This document shows, piece after piece, positions 1-8,922 of a DNA stretch of 64,000 nucleotides. The position numbers were made by a program, and so were the translations under genes. Each line of letters begins with the position of its first letter. The stretch's first letter is position 1. The DNA comes from Haladaptatus litoreus (GTDB taxonomy: Archaea; Halobacteriota; Halobacteria; Halobacteriales; Haladaptataceae), in assembly GCF_900156425.1 (NCBI RefSeq), contig NZ_FTNO01000001.1:496001-560000 (forward strand), written 5' to 3'. Under the pieces are notes generated by a model, which saw nothing but the letters and a program-made list of their open reading frames with translations, was not told the origin of the DNA and did no database searches.

Positions 1-113
1 AAATGGGTACAGTGCGTGAGGGCGATGGAGTGTACGTCGATGGCAGTCGAATCGAACATCCCGACGTAGACCCCTCGTGGCAGGTGTTCGCCGAGTACGC
101 AGACCGGGAGTGA
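1..113 (+). CDS. 3' end of an AIR synthase-related (PurM/HypE-like) protein, tandem paralogue of the next gene
   Basis: Only the last 36 residues or so are in the window; the stop is the TGA at 111-113. The tail reads VREGDGVYVDG, then HPDVDP, and it lines up with the tail of the following gene (VREGDGVVIDG, HPEVDP, a Trp, then FAEY/FEEF). The two genes are therefore tandem paralogues about 60 bases apart. By homology it belongs to the PurM-like ATP-binding superfamily. The substrate cannot be told from this fragment. Confidence 0.75.
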   Translation, partial: MGTVREGDGVYVDGSRIEHPDVDPSWQVFAEYADRE

Positions 114-174
114 ACGAAATCGTGGATGCCAGCAAGCATCACTGGTAAATACCACCTAGTAATAACACCTGCAT

Positions 175-1194
175 ATGGACAACCTCGGCAAAGTAGACAG
201 GGCGTTTTTCGAGGAGTACATTTACCCGCATCTCGGTGCGGAGCGTGACGATGTGACACTCTCACCACAGCACGGCGTGGATTTCGGCGTCTTCGAGGTC
301 GGCGGAAAAGCGGTCGCAACCGCGACAGACCCGATTTTTATCATGCCCTCGCTCGGATTCGAGCGCGCGGCGTGGTTCGCCTTCCACATCATCATGAGCG
401 ACGTGGCGGTGAGCGGACTCACGCCGACACACCTCGCGGTGGATTTCAATCTGCCGCCGGAAATCACGGACGAGGAGTTCGAGACGATTTGGAAAACGTT
501 CGACCGGGAGGCGAAGAAATTGGGCGTCAGCGTCGTCACGGGCCACACCGCGCGCTACGCAGGATGCAACTACCCGATGGTCGGCGGCGCGAACGCGATG
601 GCTGTCGGCGACCCGGACGACATCGTTCGCCCAAACGGCGCGAATCCGGGCGACCGCGTCCTGCTCACGAAAGGGCCAGCGGTCGAAGCCACGGGCTTAC
701 TCTCTATCCAATTCGAGGAGATGATGGAAGACGAACTGCGGGAAGATACGGTCGAAGATGCAAAAGACCGGTTTTACGATATGAGTCCGGTCGAAGATGC
801 GCTGGTTTCCGCGGAGGCGGGGAACGTCACCGCGATGCACGATGCGACCGAGGGCGGCGTCCACGGGGCACTAGTCGAGATGGCTCGCGCGAGCGGGGTT
901 CGTCTCGACGTGAATCGGGATTCGATTCCGATTCTGCCGGGCGTGTTGGAGGCGTGCGACTTCTTCGACATCGACCCGTGGGAATCGATTAGCGAAGGAA
1001 CGCTCCTCCTCTCGGTCGCGCCCGAGAACGCCGTCAGCGTCCTCGCCGCGCTGGACGAGGCCGACATTCTCGCCGCCGAAATCGGTGAAGTCCGCGAAGG
1101 TGACGGTGTCGTGATAGATGGCGAACGAATCTCTCATCCCGAAGTTGACCCGTTCTGGGGTGCCTTCGAGGAGTTCATGGGGCGATTGGAATGA
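175..1194 (+). CDS. AIR synthase-related protein, PurM/HypE-like superfamily
   Basis: The 339-residue protein has the two-domain PurM-like layout. The N-terminal half carries the conserved stretch VAVSGLTPTHL, typical of the ATP-binding AIRS domain, followed by VTGHTARYAGC. The C-terminal half has HDATEGGVHGAL, which matches the conserved DxTxGG motif of AIRS_C. The family includes HypE, PurM, SelD and ThiL, and these archaeal versions are usually annotated HypE-like without a known substrate. A TATA-like element near 142-150 lies about 29 bases before the ATG, consistent with a leaderless transcript. Its stop overlaps the thiD-thiN start (ATGA), so the two are probably co-transcribed. A role linked to thiamine metabolism is conceivable from position only. 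Confidence 0.8.
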   Translation: MDNLGKVDRAFFEEYIYPHLGAERDDVTLSPQHGVDFGVFEVGGKAVATATDPIFIMPSLGFERAAWFAFHIIMSDVAVSGLTPTHLAVDFNLPPEITDEEFETIWKTFDREAKKLGVSVVTGHTARYAGCNYPMVGGANAMAVGDPDDIVRPNGANPGDRVLLTKGPAVEATGLLSIQFEEMMEDELREDTVEDAKDRFYDMSPVEDALVSAEAGNVTAMHDATEGGVHGALVEMARASGVRLDVNRDSIPILPGVLEACDFFDIDPWESISEGTLLLSVAPENAVSVLAALDEADILAAEIGEVREGDGVVIDGERISHPEVDPFWGAFEEFMGRLE

Positions 1195-2549
1195 CCCGGA
1201 TTCCGGCCCCCGTCGAACCGCCGGTCGCGCTGACAATCGCCGGAAGCGACTCCGGCGGCGGCGCGGGCATTCAGGCCGATTTGAAGACGATGGAGGCCCA
1301 CGGCGTGTTCGGAACCAGCGTCATCACGAGCGTCACGGCCCAGAACACGCAGGGCGTCGAGGGAGCGTTCACGCTTCCGGTCGAAGCAATCGAGGAACAG
1401 TGTTCCGCCGTCTTCTCGGATTTCGACGTTCGGGCGGTCAAAACCGGGATGCTCGCGGAAGCGCCGGTCGTATGTAACGTCGCAGAGGAAGTGGCGGAGA
1501 TAGACGTTCCAGTCGTTATCGACCCCGTGATGGTCGCCACCTCCGGCGACCGACTGCTCGATTCGGATGGCGAATCGGCCTACGAGGAACTCATCCAACA
1601 CGCGACGCTCGTGACGCCGAACGCCGACGAAGCCGAGGTGTTGACCGGCGTGAAACCCGAGGACGACGAAAGCGCGAAATCGGCGGGCGAGAAACTACTG
1701 GAATTGGGTGCAGATGCAGTGCTCATCAAGGGTGGCCACGTTCCGGGCGAGCAGGTTCGAGACGTGCTGGTGACCGAAGACGGTGCCGAAATTTTCACCC
1801 ACGATAGAATCGAGACGGACGCAACGCACGGTTCCGGATGCACGCTCGCCAGTGCCATCGCCGCCCGACTCGCGCAGGGCGAAAGCCTGCGCGAGTCGGT
1901 TGCAGGCGCGACAGAATTCATGGAACGCGCCGTGCGCTATCATCTGAACGTCGGGGAAGGGCCGGGGTCGGTTCACCATCTCGCCGAACTGCGAAACGAC
2001 GCGGCGCGCGATTCGACCGCGGAGGCAGTGGAGCGCGTCGTTCAGTCGTTCGTCGAACGAGACGTGAGCGACCTCGTGCCGGAAGTCGGCATGAACGTCG
2101 TCGGTGCGACCCCCTACGCCGAGACGGTCGGCGAAACCGCCGCCGTCGAGGGCCGAATCACGCGAACGATTGCGGGCGTGAAGCCGAATCGCGGCGTGCG
2201 ATTCGGCGCGTCGAGTCACGTCGCTAGATTTCTGCTCTCGGCGCGGGAGTTCGACCCAGACTTGCGCTTCGCCGTCAACTGCCGATTCGATGCCGACGTC
2301 GAATCCGCGCTCTCGACGCTCAGCGGTGCGGTTGCAGAGTTCGACCGCGCAGCCGAACCGGAAGACGTGAAAACGCAGGAAGGCAGTACGATGCAGTGGG
2401 GTGCGAGACGGGCGTTCGAGTCGGCAGACGAGACGCCCGTCGCCGTCATCGACCGCGGCGAAGTCGGTAAGGAGGCCATCGTAAAGATCCTCGCGGAGGA
2501 CACGGAGGAACTGCAACGCCGGACGTTCGCGGTGCTTTCGTCGTTATAG
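1191..2549 (+). CDS. thiDN: Bifunctional HMP/HMP-P kinase and thiamine-phosphate synthase (ThiD-ThiN fusion)
   Basis: Residues 10-260 are a ribokinase-fold ThiD domain: SDSGGGAGIQAD near the N-terminus binds hydroxymethylpyrimidine, VIDPVMVATSGD lies mid-domain, and THGSGCTLASAIAA is the anion-hole/catalytic motif. Residues 275-452 are an archaeal ThiN domain, with EVGMNVVGATPYA, GVRFGASSHVAR and the late STMQWGARRAFE segment. ThiD phosphorylates HMP twice. ThiN replaces bacterial ThiE and joins HMP-PP to the thiazole phosphate. The ThiD-ThiN fusion is common in archaea. Translation is probably coupled to the upstream PurM-like gene through the ATGA overlap. No TPP riboswitch is seen upstream. 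Confidence 0.92.
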   Translation: MTRIPAPVEPPVALTIAGSDSGGGAGIQADLKTMEAHGVFGTSVITSVTAQNTQGVEGAFTLPVEAIEEQCSAVFSDFDVRAVKTGMLAEAPVVCNVAEEVAEIDVPVVIDPVMVATSGDRLLDSDGESAYEELIQHATLVTPNADEAEVLTGVKPEDDESAKSAGEKLLELGADAVLIKGGHVPGEQVRDVLVTEDGAEIFTHDRIETDATHGSGCTLASAIAARLAQGESLRESVAGATEFMERAVRYHLNVGEGPGSVHHLAELRNDAARDSTAEAVERVVQSFVERDVSDLVPEVGMNVVGATPYAETVGETAAVEGRITRTIAGVKPNRGVRFGASSHVARFLLSAREFDPDLRFAVNCRFDADVESALSTLSGAVAEFDRAAEPEDVKTQEGSTMQWGARRAFESADETPVAVIDRGEVGKEAIVKILAEDTEELQRRTFAVLSSL

Positions 2550-2554
2550 GTTCC

Positions 2555-2683
2555 TTACTCTTCTCCCATCCAGTTGTAACACCGAAACGTTTCCCGGTCG
2601 GTCGTCAGCGTCTCGATGGGAATGAATCGCTTCCCGCCTCGTGCGCCCGCTTTCGGTTGGTCGGGGTCGTTCGTGACGAACAT
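2555..2683 (-). CDS. Small conserved-looking protein, 42 aa
   Basis: An ATG at 2683 lies 7 bases after the stop of the arylsulfotransferase-like gene on the same strand and opens a 42-codon frame ending at 2555. The product has one Cys and one Trp, a basic middle (GARGGKRF) and an acidic end (NWMGEE). Codon use resembles its neighbours, with mostly G or C in third positions. Function is unknown. Position suggests translation coupled to the upstream gene. At this size chance cannot be excluded. Confidence 0.45.
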   Translation of the reverse strand: MFVTNDPDQPKAGARGGKRFIPIETLTTDRETFRCYNWMGEE

Positions 2684-2690
2684 CGTTCAT

Positions 2691-3926
2691 TCACTGTCTT
2701 TTCCGACCCCGAACGACCAGCCAGAATCCGACGACGAACGTCACGAACGCCACGAACCCGACCGCGAGATGCCATCCCGCTAGCCAGTACGGCAGGGCAA
2801 CGACGTGGCGGGCGCTGTCGAGTAGATAACTGAACACGGGCAGTTTCGTCGTTCCACTGCCAACGACACCTTCCGAATCGGCAGGCTCTCCAGCAGGATA
2901 CTCGCCGGGGTCGCGGTCGGCTTCGTAAGGAACCGTCGGAACCCGCGCGCTCCACACCATCTCTCCGGATTCGTTCAGTTCCACGATGCGGTTGTTCCGA
3001 CTGTCGGTGACGAGAGTGTTCCCATTCGGAAGGCGGTCGGCGTCGCGGGGCCAATCGAAGTTGATTCCCCCCGCATCGTGTACCTGCCACGCGGGTTCCC
3101 ACTGCCCCGTGGATTCGTTTCGATGGAGTTCTACGATGCGGTCGTTTTCCGAGTCAGCGACGAGAATCGCGTTCTCGGAAAGCCACTGTGGGTTGTGCTG
3201 GTAGTTCAAAACGCTCGTGTCGCGGTTTTCGTTCACCACTTCGACGACGCCCTCCCCGCGCTCTACGACGAGCAGCTGGTGTGCGTTGCGAACCGAGACG
3301 AGGTATCTGTCCTCACCGATTCTGTCCACGTCGTTGATGTGGAGCCAGTCAGTTCTGGTCGGGTCGGGTGGCGAATCGTAGAACTCGCTCGCGTTCCACT
3401 GCCACGTTTTCGTCCCGTTCGGCGCGAGGGTGAACACGCGCTCTCTGTCCATATCCGCGATTAGCAGTTCTCCGGTGGGGAGAAACTCGGCGTCGTGAAC
3501 CTCGCTGTCTCCGCTGGTTCGAACCGGAAACGACCACTCGTAGACGATTCGGGGATTCGGCTCCGGGTCGATGATTCTGACCCCGGTGTGCGCGCAGGGA
3601 GATTCGTAGGAACCACAGTCGTCGTAGCCCCGCGCCATGAACGACGCGAGAATCGACCCGTTCTGGAGACGGGACACGTCGTGGTAGCTAGCGGCGTGGC
3701 CGAAATCCCAGACCTGTTCGCCCGCGGCGTCGAGGACGACGACCCGACCCTCGGTGGCCGTTGATTGTACGCCGACGACGGTTTTTTCGGCGTTGTTCGT
3801 CGTCGTCTTCGAAATCGGCGGCGCGACGGCGGCGCTCACGACCAGCACGAGCGCGAAGCTGACGAGGGAAACGGCCATTAGTCCGGCACCGAGTCGGCGA
3901 CCCGAACGGGGAGTCACGGAAACCAC
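2691..3926 (-). CDS. Membrane-anchored arylsulfotransferase (ASST)-like beta-propeller protein
   Basis: The 411-residue product has an N-terminal hydrophobic segment (about residues 12-38, rich in Val, Ala and Leu), a large extracytoplasmic domain and a C-terminal transmembrane helix (about 380-403) ended by RGRKRQ. The middle repeats short propeller blades such as VLDAAGEQVWDFGHAASYHDVSRL, NGSILAS, HDAEFLPTGELLIAD, LHINDVDRIGEDRYLVS and VADSENDRIVEL. This is the pattern of haloarchaeal ArylsulfotransF/NHL-type proteins. The bacterial enzymes transfer sulfuryl groups between phenols with an active-site His. Whether this protein is catalytic cannot be told, and it may be a structural or binding propeller. 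Confidence 0.72.
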   Translation of the reverse strand: MVSVTPRSGRRLGAGLMAVSLVSFALVLVVSAAVAPPISKTTTNNAEKTVVGVQSTATEGRVVVLDAAGEQVWDFGHAASYHDVSRLQNGSILASFMARGYDDCGSYESPCAHTGVRIIDPEPNPRIVYEWSFPVRTSGDSEVHDAEFLPTGELLIADMDRERVFTLAPNGTKTWQWNASEFYDSPPDPTRTDWLHINDVDRIGEDRYLVSVRNAHQLLVVERGEGVVEVVNENRDTSVLNYQHNPQWLSENAILVADSENDRIVELHRNESTGQWEPAWQVHDAGGINFDWPRDADRLPNGNTLVTDSRNNRIVELNESGEMVWSARVPTVPYEADRDPGEYPAGEPADSEGVVGSGTTKLPVFSYLLDSARHVVALPYWLAGWHLAVGFVAFVTFVVGFWLVVRGRKRQ

Positions 3927-4061
3927 GCGAGTACTGTTAGATGCGGCGGAGTATCAAAATCGTGCTGGCCTTCGACTGGTTTGCGAAAAATAATATGACT
4001 CTCAATCTCACAGCGATACGATGAGGTAACGCTTTAGCTGACGTACCGCTCTTCTTCGACA

Positions 4062-4355
4062 GTGCTCGAATCCCTCCAAGACGAAGTCGAACTCGTTGCT
4101 CGAACCGTCGAAATTCTCCAGCGTATCCGTGCGGAAGAGCCGGTTGGCCTTCGGCATGCGTCCACGGTTACCGGCCTTCCGGAGCACCGGGTCAGAACGT
4201 CGTTCCAGATGCTCGAAAACGAAGGTTTGATACAGCCGACAGGCGACGGTGCGGTGACGACCGACCGAACGGAGCCGTTTCTCGATAAGTTCGACGCCGA
4301 AGTCGAATCGGTGCGGGCGAGCGTCGAGGAACTCGACGCGTTGATGGCCGAGTGA
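4062..4355 (+). CDS. Winged-helix transcriptional regulator-like protein, 97 aa
   Basis: Starts at GTG 4062; the only upstream in-frame codons run back to a stop at 4035. A TTTAG element about 28 bases before fits a leaderless message. Residues 12-65 form a helix-turn-helix with wing: RTVEILQRIRAEEPVGLRHAS, the recognition-like segment TGLPEHRVRTSFQML, then ENEGLIQPT. The C-terminal third is an acidic helix. Single-domain proteins of this type are common haloarchaeal regulators. The target is unknown. It precedes mutS by about 100 bases but has a separate promoter-like element, so co-regulation is not implied. Confidence 0.68.
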   Translation: MLESLQDEVELVARTVEILQRIRAEEPVGLRHASTVTGLPEHRVRTSFQMLENEGLIQPTGDGAVTTDRTEPFLDKFDAEVESVRASVEELDALMAE

Positions 4356-4460
4356 CCCACCACAATCATCACAGCGGACTCGATTCCGGCGAAGAAACCA
4401 CATCGTTTTATTCGCGCCCCGACTCACTCCGGATATGATTTCGGTTGCCCGTCTCCGGGG

Positions 4461-7124
4461 GTGTCCGCCGTGAGCGAGGGCGGCATCGTCGGGGAGTTTT
4501 TCTCGCTGAAAGAGGAGGCAGACGCGGACGTGCTGACGATGCAGGTCGGCGACTTCTACGAATTTTTCGCCGACGACGCGGAACTGGTCGGCGACGTGCT
4601 GGATTTGAACGTCTCCCAGAAGTCGAGTCACGGAAGCAGTTATCCGATGGCTGGCGTTCCGCTCTCGGAACTCACGCCGTACATGAAACAACTGGTCGAA
4701 CGCGGCTACCGGGTCGCAATCGCCGACCAATACGAGACAGCAAACGGTCACGCCCGCGAGATTTCACGGGTCGTGACGCCGGGGACGCTGCTCGAAACGA
4801 CCGACGACGACGCCCAGTATCTCGCCGGAATCGTTCGCGTGGACGACGGCTACGGATTGGCCTTCGCGGACGTGACGACGGGACGGTTTCTGGTCAGTTC
4901 GGTGTCTGGCCCGGACGCCGATTCGAAGGCGCTGACGGAATTGTACCGATTCGACCCCGCCGAAGTGCTTCCCGGCCCTGAAATTCGAAACGACGATTCG
5001 TTCCTCGAAGCGGTGCGCGAACGAACAAACGCCTCCCTCTCGCTTCACGACGCGAACGCTTTCGCGCCCGGAAAGGCGAAACACGTCACCCGCGAGCAGT
5101 TCGGAACTGAGGCGCTCTCCAGCATCGGCTTGGATTCGGACGGAAACGCGCCGAACGCGGAAGTACGCGCGGCGGGAGCCGTTCTCTCCTACGTCGAGGA
5201 AACGGGTGCGGGTGTCCTCGGTTCGATGACGCGCCTCCAGTCGTATCACGCAGACGACCACGTCGAACTGGACGCGACGACCCAGCGCAACCTCGAACTC
5301 ACAGAAACCATGCACGGCGACCGAAACGGGTCGCTGTTCGACACGGTAGACCACACGAAAACCAGCGCGGGCCGTCGCCTGTTGAAAGAGTGGCTTCAGC
5401 GCCCTCGTCGTTCGCTCGATTTGCTCCGCGAACGACAGTCAAACGTGTCGGCGTTTGCCGAATCGGCTCTGGCCCGCGAGGAGATTCGGGAAACGCTCGG
5501 GGACACATACGACCTCGAACGGTTGGCGAGCAAAGCCGTCTCGGGGAGCGCCGACGCGAACGATTTGCTTCGGATTCGGGACAGCCTCGCGGTTCTCCCG
5601 GCCGTCGCGGATTCGATTGCCAACGCGCCGTCCTTATCGAGTTCGCCACTCGCGGAACTCGTGGCTCGTGCCGACCGAGCGCAGGCAGAACGCCTGCGCG
5701 AGGAGTTGGCCGAGGCGCTGGCTGACGACCCCCCGAAAACCGTCACGCAGGGCGGCCTGTTCCGCCGCGGCTACGACGACGAACTGGACGACATCATCGA
5801 CCAGCACGAGGAGAATTTGGAGTGGTTCGACACCCTCGCGAGTCGGGAGAAATCGCGAACTGGCATCTCGCATTTGCAGGTAGACCGCAACAAGACGGAC
5901 GGCTACTACCTCCAAGTCGGCAAGTCGGACACAGACAAGGTTCCAGAGGAGTACGAAGCGGTCAAGACGCTGAAAAACTCCGAGCGATACGTCACCGACG
6001 AACTGCGGGAGCGAGAGCGTGAAATACTGCGTCTCGAAGAACGCCGCGGCGAATTGGAGTACGAACTGTTCGGGCAACTCAGAGCGCGAATCGCAGACCA
6101 CGCGGAACTCATGCAGGACGTGGGGCGCACGCTAGCCGAACTCGACACTCTCGCAAGCCTCGCGGTTCACGCCGTCGAAAACGGGTGGGTTCGTCCAGAA
6201 CTCGCCGATTCGGGATTCGACATCGAGCAGGGTCGCCACCCCGTCGTCGAACAGACCACCGAGTTCGTCCCCAACGACCTTCGGATGGACGACGAGCGCG
6301 AGTTCCTCATCGTCACCGGGCCGAACATGTCCGGAAAATCGACGTACATGCGCCAAGTCGCGCTGATTACCCTCCTCTCGCAAGTCGGGAGTTTCGTCCC
6401 AGCGCGTGAGGCCCGCGTGGGACTGGTCGATGGCATCTTCACCCGCGTCGGCGCGCTGGACGAGTTGGCCCAAGGACGTTCGACCTTCATGGTGGAGATG
6501 CAGGAACTCTCGAACATCCTCCACTCCGCGAGCGAAGATTCGCTCGTCATTCTTGACGAAGTCGGGCGCGGAACCGCAACCTACGACGGAATTTCGATTG
6601 CGTGGGCCGCGACGGAGTATCTGCACAACGAGGTTCGCGCGAAGACGCTCTTTGCGACTCACTACCACGAACTGACGACGTTGGCAGACCACCTCCCGAG
6701 GGTTGCCAACGTCCACGTCGCGGCAGATGAGCGAGATGGCGACGTAACCTTCCTCAGAACCGTCCGCGACGGCCCGACCAACCGCAGTTACGGAATTCAC
6801 GTTGCAGATCTCGCTGGCGTGCCGGTTCCGGTGGTCGAACGCTCCCGCGACGTGCTGGACAAACTCCGACAGGAGAAGGCAATCGAGGCAAAAGGCGGCG
6901 CGTCAAGCGAACCCGTGCAGGCCGTTTTCGACCTCGGAAGCGGTGAGTTCCAGCAGAGTGGTGAAGAAAACGAACAGGGTGACCAACCGGACGACGAGCA
7001 GAAAATCAACCCCGAAACCGAGGCAGTGCTGTCGGAACTGTCGGGCGTCGAAGTCGCCGACGTGTCGCCAATCGAGTTGATGTCGAAAGTGCAAGAGTGG
7101 CAGAAACGACTCGACGACGAATAA
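4461..7124 (+). CDS. mutS: DNA mismatch repair protein MutS
   Basis: About 887 residues with the full MutS1 layout. Mismatch-binding domain I contains MQVGDFYEFF, with the Phe-x-Glu mismatch wedge. The connector, lever and clamp domains follow. The C-terminal ABC-type ATPase has Walker A GPNMSGKST (about residues 620-628), Walker B LVILDEVGRGT, and an H-loop in FATHYHEL. A helix-turn-helix dimerisation tail follows. No mutL is adjacent. The start is uncertain: GTG 4461 or GTG 4470 both fit, and the second begins closest to the usual SEGGIVGEFF. A TATA-like TTTTATT at about 4404-4410 would place a leaderless start near ATG 4436, which is out of frame and encodes only 12 residues. Confidence 0.95.
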   Translation: MSAVSEGGIVGEFFSLKEEADADVLTMQVGDFYEFFADDAELVGDVLDLNVSQKSSHGSSYPMAGVPLSELTPYMKQLVERGYRVAIADQYETANGHAREISRVVTPGTLLETTDDDAQYLAGIVRVDDGYGLAFADVTTGRFLVSSVSGPDADSKALTELYRFDPAEVLPGPEIRNDDSFLEAVRERTNASLSLHDANAFAPGKAKHVTREQFGTEALSSIGLDSDGNAPNAEVRAAGAVLSYVEETGAGVLGSMTRLQSYHADDHVELDATTQRNLELTETMHGDRNGSLFDTVDHTKTSAGRRLLKEWLQRPRRSLDLLRERQSNVSAFAESALAREEIRETLGDTYDLERLASKAVSGSADANDLLRIRDSLAVLPAVADSIANAPSLSSSPLAELVARADRAQAERLREELAEALADDPPKTVTQGGLFRRGYDDELDDIIDQHEENLEWFDTLASREKSRTGISHLQVDRNKTDGYYLQVGKSDTDKVPEEYEAVKTLKNSERYVTDELREREREILRLEERRGELEYELFGQLRARIADHAELMQDVGRTLAELDTLASLAVHAVENGWVRPELADSGFDIEQGRHPVVEQTTEFVPNDLRMDDEREFLIVTGPNMSGKSTYMRQVALITLLSQVGSFVPAREARVGLVDGIFTRVGALDELAQGRSTFMVEMQELSNILHSASEDSLVILDEVGRGTATYDGISIAWAATEYLHNEVRAKTLFATHYHELTTLADHLPRVANVHVAADERDGDVTFLRTVRDGPTNRSYGIHVADLAGVPVPVVERSRDVLDKLRQEKAIEAKGGASSEPVQAVFDLGSGEFQQSGEENEQGDQPDDEQKINPETEAVLSELSGVEVADVSPIELMSKVQEWQKRLDDE

Positions 7125-7167
7125 GTCGGTTCGAGGGCGTGAATGCAAAAACGCAAAAATCCGCCCG

Positions 7168-8922
7168 TTAGAAGTAGATGTCCGCGATTTTGTCGGCAGT
7201 TCGCAGTGCGAGTGCCTGCCCGCTGTTCGTCGGGTTCGGGCCGCCGAGACCGTTCGCCAGCGCCGAGTGGTCGGCGACGAAGAGGCGATTCACGTTCTTC
7301 GCCTCGGCGTTCGAATCGAGGACTTTGCCCATGCGCATCGACGACTGCATGTGAAGGAGGAGCGGCGGCCAGTCGCACCGATGAACGTGTTCGGCCCCGG
7401 CCTGTTTGTGGATTCGGGCCGCGATTCGGGAGAGTTCGTCGCGCTTCGCGTCGTCGTCCGGATGTGGCTCCCACTTGACGTTCGGAACCGCACCGTGTTC
7501 GTCGCTGAACGTGGTGTCGAGCGACACACCGTTGTTCTGGCGCGGCAGGTCATCAGTGAGTATCAGCAGTGCCTTCGTCTGCCTGTAGTCCGACATCCTG
7601 CGCTTGAGTTCCTTCCCGACGACGTAGCCACGGGTATCCCACGGTTCGTCGGGGTCAACCGGTGTGTCGAAGCTGTATCCTGCTTGGCTGAACAGATAGT
7701 CCGCGTAGGAGACGAGACCGGGGGACATTCCGATATCCTCCATTCCGCCGACGCCGGGTTTGTCGAAGCGGACGGCGGAGTTCTGCCCGATGTACGGATC
7801 CATGTGCTGTGATTCCGGATTGATGTCCGCAACCGTCTCGTCGTCGTACACGCCGACGACCCAGTCGAACCAATGAGTCGTCAGTCCCTTGCCGACCCAT
7901 CCGTCGTCCGGAAGGCCGGAGTTGAGCCAGAGCCGTGGAGTTTCGATACAGCCTGCGGCGAGAACGACGGTGTCCGCGCTCACCGTCTGTGTCTGCCCGG
8001 ACCAGCTGTCGCGGAAGGTAACGCCGGTCGCTTCGAGACTGCCCGCACCCTCCACTGTCTCGATGTCGGTGACGTAGGCGTTTGGACGAAGGGCAACGTT
8101 CCCCTTTTCGGGGTCGGTATTTGTATCGAGCGCACGCGGGACGTAGCCCACGTTGCTGGATTTCCGGGCCTTGTCGCGCACTGGTGCATCCACGGGCGTT
8201 GACGACCCCTGAAAATGGTCGCCGACGAGGGTGTCGCCGCGGAAGCCGTCGTCGTAGCTGAACGACCCGCTGTAATCGGAATCGAGCGGTTCCCCAGTCG
8301 AGGTTTCTCGACCGGGAACTTCGACGGCGTTGGCCTGTGGCCGCCACCCGGTTTCGGTGACGTTCTTGCTTTCGATGAGGGGATAGCCGGCGTTCGTCGC
8401 CCCTTCGATGAACACCTCTTCCTTGCCGGTCATCGGGGCTTGCTGGGTACTCGTCAACTCCTCGTTGAGTTGGTAGTAGGGAACGAGTTCCTCGTAGTCG
8501 ATGGGCCAGTGTGGTTGCTCGTCGATGGCGTGCGGATAGGCTCGCGGATGGTTTGCGAAGTAGTGGAGTGAAGTGCCACCGACCGCCCCGACCTGCCAGA
8601 TGAACGCGTTCTGGTGGAGATTTCGAAACCACGGGGCGCGTGAGTGGTCGGCAGGGCCGACTCGGAGGTAGCCCCACGTCGGGTCGTTCGCGTCGGCTTC
8701 GCGGTGTGTAAACTGTTCGTCGAGCAGTTTTCCGTCGAGGTCGTCCGGGTCGGTACTCACCGTTCCCCCCGCGTCGGCGTGCGGTTTCGGCCATTTCTTG
8801 TTTCCGTGCCACGGCCCGCCCTCCAACAGGAGAACGTCCAAGCCGTGGTCGTTGGCGAGTTTCCACGCAGTGGCCGGGCCGTCGGCACCCGCGCCGACGA
8901 TAACGACATCAGGGTCTTGCAT
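7168..8922 (-). CDS. GMC-family FAD oxidoreductase (gluconate 2-dehydrogenase large-subunit type)
   Basis: 584 residues. The N-terminal FAD dinucleotide motif is VIVGAGADGPATAWKLA, followed by the LLLEGG strand end. The GMC family signature GGTSLHYF lies at about residue 115, and the C-terminal catalytic/FAD region reads NRLFVADHSALANGLGGPNP then TIQAL-like NSGQALALRTADKIA. GMC enzymes oxidise alcohol groups of sugars and polyols. The start overlaps the stop of the upstream Tat-exported gene by one base (TGATG), so the pair forms an operon. The enzyme lacks its own signal peptide and could be carried out by its Tat-bearing partner, as known for bacterial gluconate dehydrogenases. The substrate is unknown. 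It is convergent with mutS. Confidence 0.82.
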   Translation of the reverse strand: MQDPDVVIVGAGADGPATAWKLANDHGLDVLLLEGGPWHGNKKWPKPHADAGGTVSTDPDDLDGKLLDEQFTHREADANDPTWGYLRVGPADHSRAPWFRNLHQNAFIWQVGAVGGTSLHYFANHPRAYPHAIDEQPHWPIDYEELVPYYQLNEELTSTQQAPMTGKEEVFIEGATNAGYPLIESKNVTETGWRPQANAVEVPGRETSTGEPLDSDYSGSFSYDDGFRGDTLVGDHFQGSSTPVDAPVRDKARKSSNVGYVPRALDTNTDPEKGNVALRPNAYVTDIETVEGAGSLEATGVTFRDSWSGQTQTVSADTVVLAAGCIETPRLWLNSGLPDDGWVGKGLTTHWFDWVVGVYDDETVADINPESQHMDPYIGQNSAVRFDKPGVGGMEDIGMSPGLVSYADYLFSQAGYSFDTPVDPDEPWDTRGYVVGKELKRRMSDYRQTKALLILTDDLPRQNNGVSLDTTFSDEHGAVPNVKWEPHPDDDAKRDELSRIAARIHKQAGAEHVHRCDWPPLLLHMQSSMRMGKVLDSNAEAKNVNRLFVADHSALANGLGGPNPTNSGQALALRTADKIADIYF

